In this document: positions 62,909 through 64,000 of the stretch, in pieces | Position numbering within the stretch: the first letter of the stretch is position 1 | Layout: the number at the start of each line of letters is the position of its first letter | From: Desulfobacteraceae bacterium | Lineage (GTDB): Bacteria; Desulfobacterota; Desulfobacteria; Desulfobacterales; Desulfosarcinaceae | Length of the DNA stretch: 64,000 nucleotides | Direction of reading: 5' to 3' | Assembly (NCBI GenBank): GCA_013003715.1 | Contig: JABDIN010000108.1 | Coordinates: forward strand, 156,850 to 220,849 | Made by a program: the position numbers and the translations under genes | The notes under the pieces: model-generated | Databases searched by the model: none | Seen by the model: the letters and a program-made list of their open reading frames with translations, nothing else | Told to the model about the DNA's origin: nothing

Positions 62909-63208
62909 ATGAATGAACATCACATCCGGCTCGTTTGCATTGTCTCAAGTGTTTTTTATCTGATCCAATGGTTACTCTCTGAAATATTTTTCAAAAAATT
63001 TCCTTTACTCTCCGGCAATATTCTTTCCGGAAATATCATCCATATCTATGGCCTCTTCTCAAATTTAGCCATCCTAATTGCTTTTATATCCGGAATTATA
63101 TGCCTCCGATACAAACACCAGGTCGGTTGGATCGGAGTATTGTGCGGCATACTCTTTTTAGGTCGAATTTTAAAATATTTCATCTTCATGATCACTCACG
63201 GTGCTTAA
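62909..63208 (+). CDS. Small membrane protein of unknown function
   Basis: A 99-residue product with three hydrophobic helices (LVCIVSSVFYLIQWLL, LFSNLAILIAFISGIICL and GVLCGILFLGRILKYFIF). AT-rich compared with neighbours. No ribosome binding site is strong, and the family is not known. It directly precedes the decayed DUF4143 gene. Confidence 0.55.
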   Translation: MNEHHIRLVCIVSSVFYLIQWLLSEIFFKKFPLLSGNILSGNIIHIYGLFSNLAILIAFISGIICLRYKHQVGWIGVLCGILFLGRILKYFIFMITHGA

Positions 63209-63212
63209 GCCC

Positions 63213-63880
63213 ACACAATCGGTAAAACCTCCACGCCTCCTTTTGAGCGGTCACCTTATAATTAAAACGATCCTTAATAGCGGCTTTCCAGAACCAATGA
63301 GACTTCAGAATCGTGGCAGGAGACGTTGGCACACGGACTATATTAACGCCATCCTGGAGCGCGATCTGAAAGAGATCGCCAGAATTCATCGCAAGAACGC
63401 CATGCGAGAATTGGTAAACATACTTGCGGCATGGTCCGGCAAATTTATGGACATATCGGCCATAGGTTCCGGCCTATCCATCCAAAGGCCCACAATCGAG
63501 AGTTATATCAATGCATTGGAAGCACTTTATCTGGTGGAGCGTGTCTATCCCTGGACCAAGACCGACTATTCACGCGTCGGCAAATAAAGCCGGCTTTTTA
63601 TGGTAGACAGTGGCCTGATGGCGACACTGCTCAGGTGGAAGATGGACCAGATCCGTTTTGATCCGGACCGTTCCGGTAAATTGATGGATACTTTTGCTTT
63701 CAATGAAACTATGGCACAAGTCCATGCTGCAGATGGCCTCTATCAACTCTTTCACTACCGTGACCGGGAAAAGCGTAAAATCGATTTTTTTATTGAACGG
63801 GAAGATAATGCACTACTCGATGTTGAGGTCAAGGCCGGATCGGCAGTTGGGAAAAATGATTTCAAACACATGAAATGTAA
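63213..63880 (+). pseudogene. DUF4143 ATPase remnant, truncated and with an in-frame stop
   Basis: Translation from about 63240 gives the C-terminal part of an AAA_14/DUF4143 ATPase: SGFPEPMRLQNRGRRRWHT, then ERDLKEIARI and YINALEALYLVERVYPWTK. A TAA at 63585-63587 breaks the frame. The same frame resumes as SRLFMVDSGLMATLLRWKMD up to VDVEVKAGSAV-like sequence. The N-terminal ATP-binding domain (Walker A) is absent, and after about 63875 the sequence becomes IS21 transposase on the other strand. So the gene is doubly damaged. Confidence 0.8.
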
Positions 63881-64000
63881 ACATTTTTCATGCGGTCATA
63901 TAAAATCTGGGCTGGAACGGCGCCGAAAAAATCAAAGGCATTGATATGGCAGTCCAGAAAGCTGGGCAGATCGCAGCGTTTGATCAATTCGGCATATATT
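63862..64000 (-). mobile_element. IS21-family transposase (IstA) fragment
   Basis: The minus strand reads YAELIKRCDLPSFLDCHINA then FDFFGAVPAQILYDRMKNV before a stop at 63862-63864. The words CHINAFDFFG and ILYDRMK are characteristic of the IstA transposase core. The fragment continues beyond the window, and its 3' part is missing, so it is a partial copy. It appears to have cut off the end of the DUF4143 gene. Confidence 0.75.

Noticed and set aside
63585..63587. Recoding (selenocysteine) at the DUF4143 in-frame stop
   Set aside because: The stop is TAA, which is not recoded in this way; the gene also lacks its N-terminal domain.

Overview
This 64 kb window is typical bacterial chromosome, about half GC, dense and gene-rich on both strands, with no rRNA and one tRNA. 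Gene style suggests a Gram-negative anaerobe of the Desulfobacterota, probably a Desulfobacterales relative. The grounds are a tetraheme/octaheme cytochrome pair, many hybrid or PAS-containing signalling proteins, the fused acetylglutamate kinase/acetyltransferase, the two-CW regulator, RibBA and type-3 ProS. No sulfate-reduction gene lies in the window, so this placement is inference.

Layout. 1-2.9 kb: the end of an arginine-pathway kinase/acetyltransferase, then cysE-cysK for cysteine synthesis. 3-7.8 kb: a two-component system whose kinase carries a periplasmic c-type heme motif, divergent from a NrfH-like tetraheme and HAO-like octaheme cytochrome operon. The shared intergenic region holds four TTTACA-type direct repeats at 10-11 bp steps. 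8-12.3 kb: a thioredoxin-reductase-like flavoprotein, a small Cys-rich protein, an HTH/two-CW regulator, an HPt protein and a PAS-PP2C phosphatase. 12.4-15.3 kb: pdxST with a divergent MocR-type regulator (PdxR-like). 15.3-22.3 kb: a hybrid kinase, a receiver protein and a NorQ/NorD-like AAA+/VWA pair with no client enzyme nearby. 22.4-32 kb: TraB-family protein, purN, a decayed EAL-HDOD gene, trxA, bamD, rpmB, an RSH (p)ppGpp enzyme, proS and ispG. 32-35 kb: a more AT-rich patch with a solute-binding protein, then mltF.

35-47.7 kb is one long leftward housekeeping block: MBL hydrolase, nusB, ribH, ribBA, ribE, ribD, nrdR, dCMP deaminase, glyA, rpiB, fabF, acpP, fabG, an acyl-CoA dehydrogenase and rpmF. 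gltX and tRNA-Gln(CUG) follow on the plus strand.

50-56 kb is the most interesting accessory region. A seven-gene operon is preceded by a perfect 31-bp palindrome that overlaps a promoter. It encodes a membrane protein, a winged-helix regulator, an outer-membrane beta-barrel, a LolD-like ATPase, two FtsX-like permeases and a LolA-like carrier. It looks like a self-contained ABC-driven lipid or lipoprotein trafficking machine across the envelope. It is followed by a truncated GNAT remnant.

56-64 kb: an Fe-S protein, an AhpD-like protein translationally coupled to an ECF sigma factor, a flavin-binding protein, an ornithine-cyclodeaminase homologue, several lipoproteins with an M48 protease, and a decayed DUF4143 ATPase gene that ends in an IS21-type transposase fragment at the right edge. 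Several intergenic regions carry related dispersed repeats built on AATGTCAAATG.
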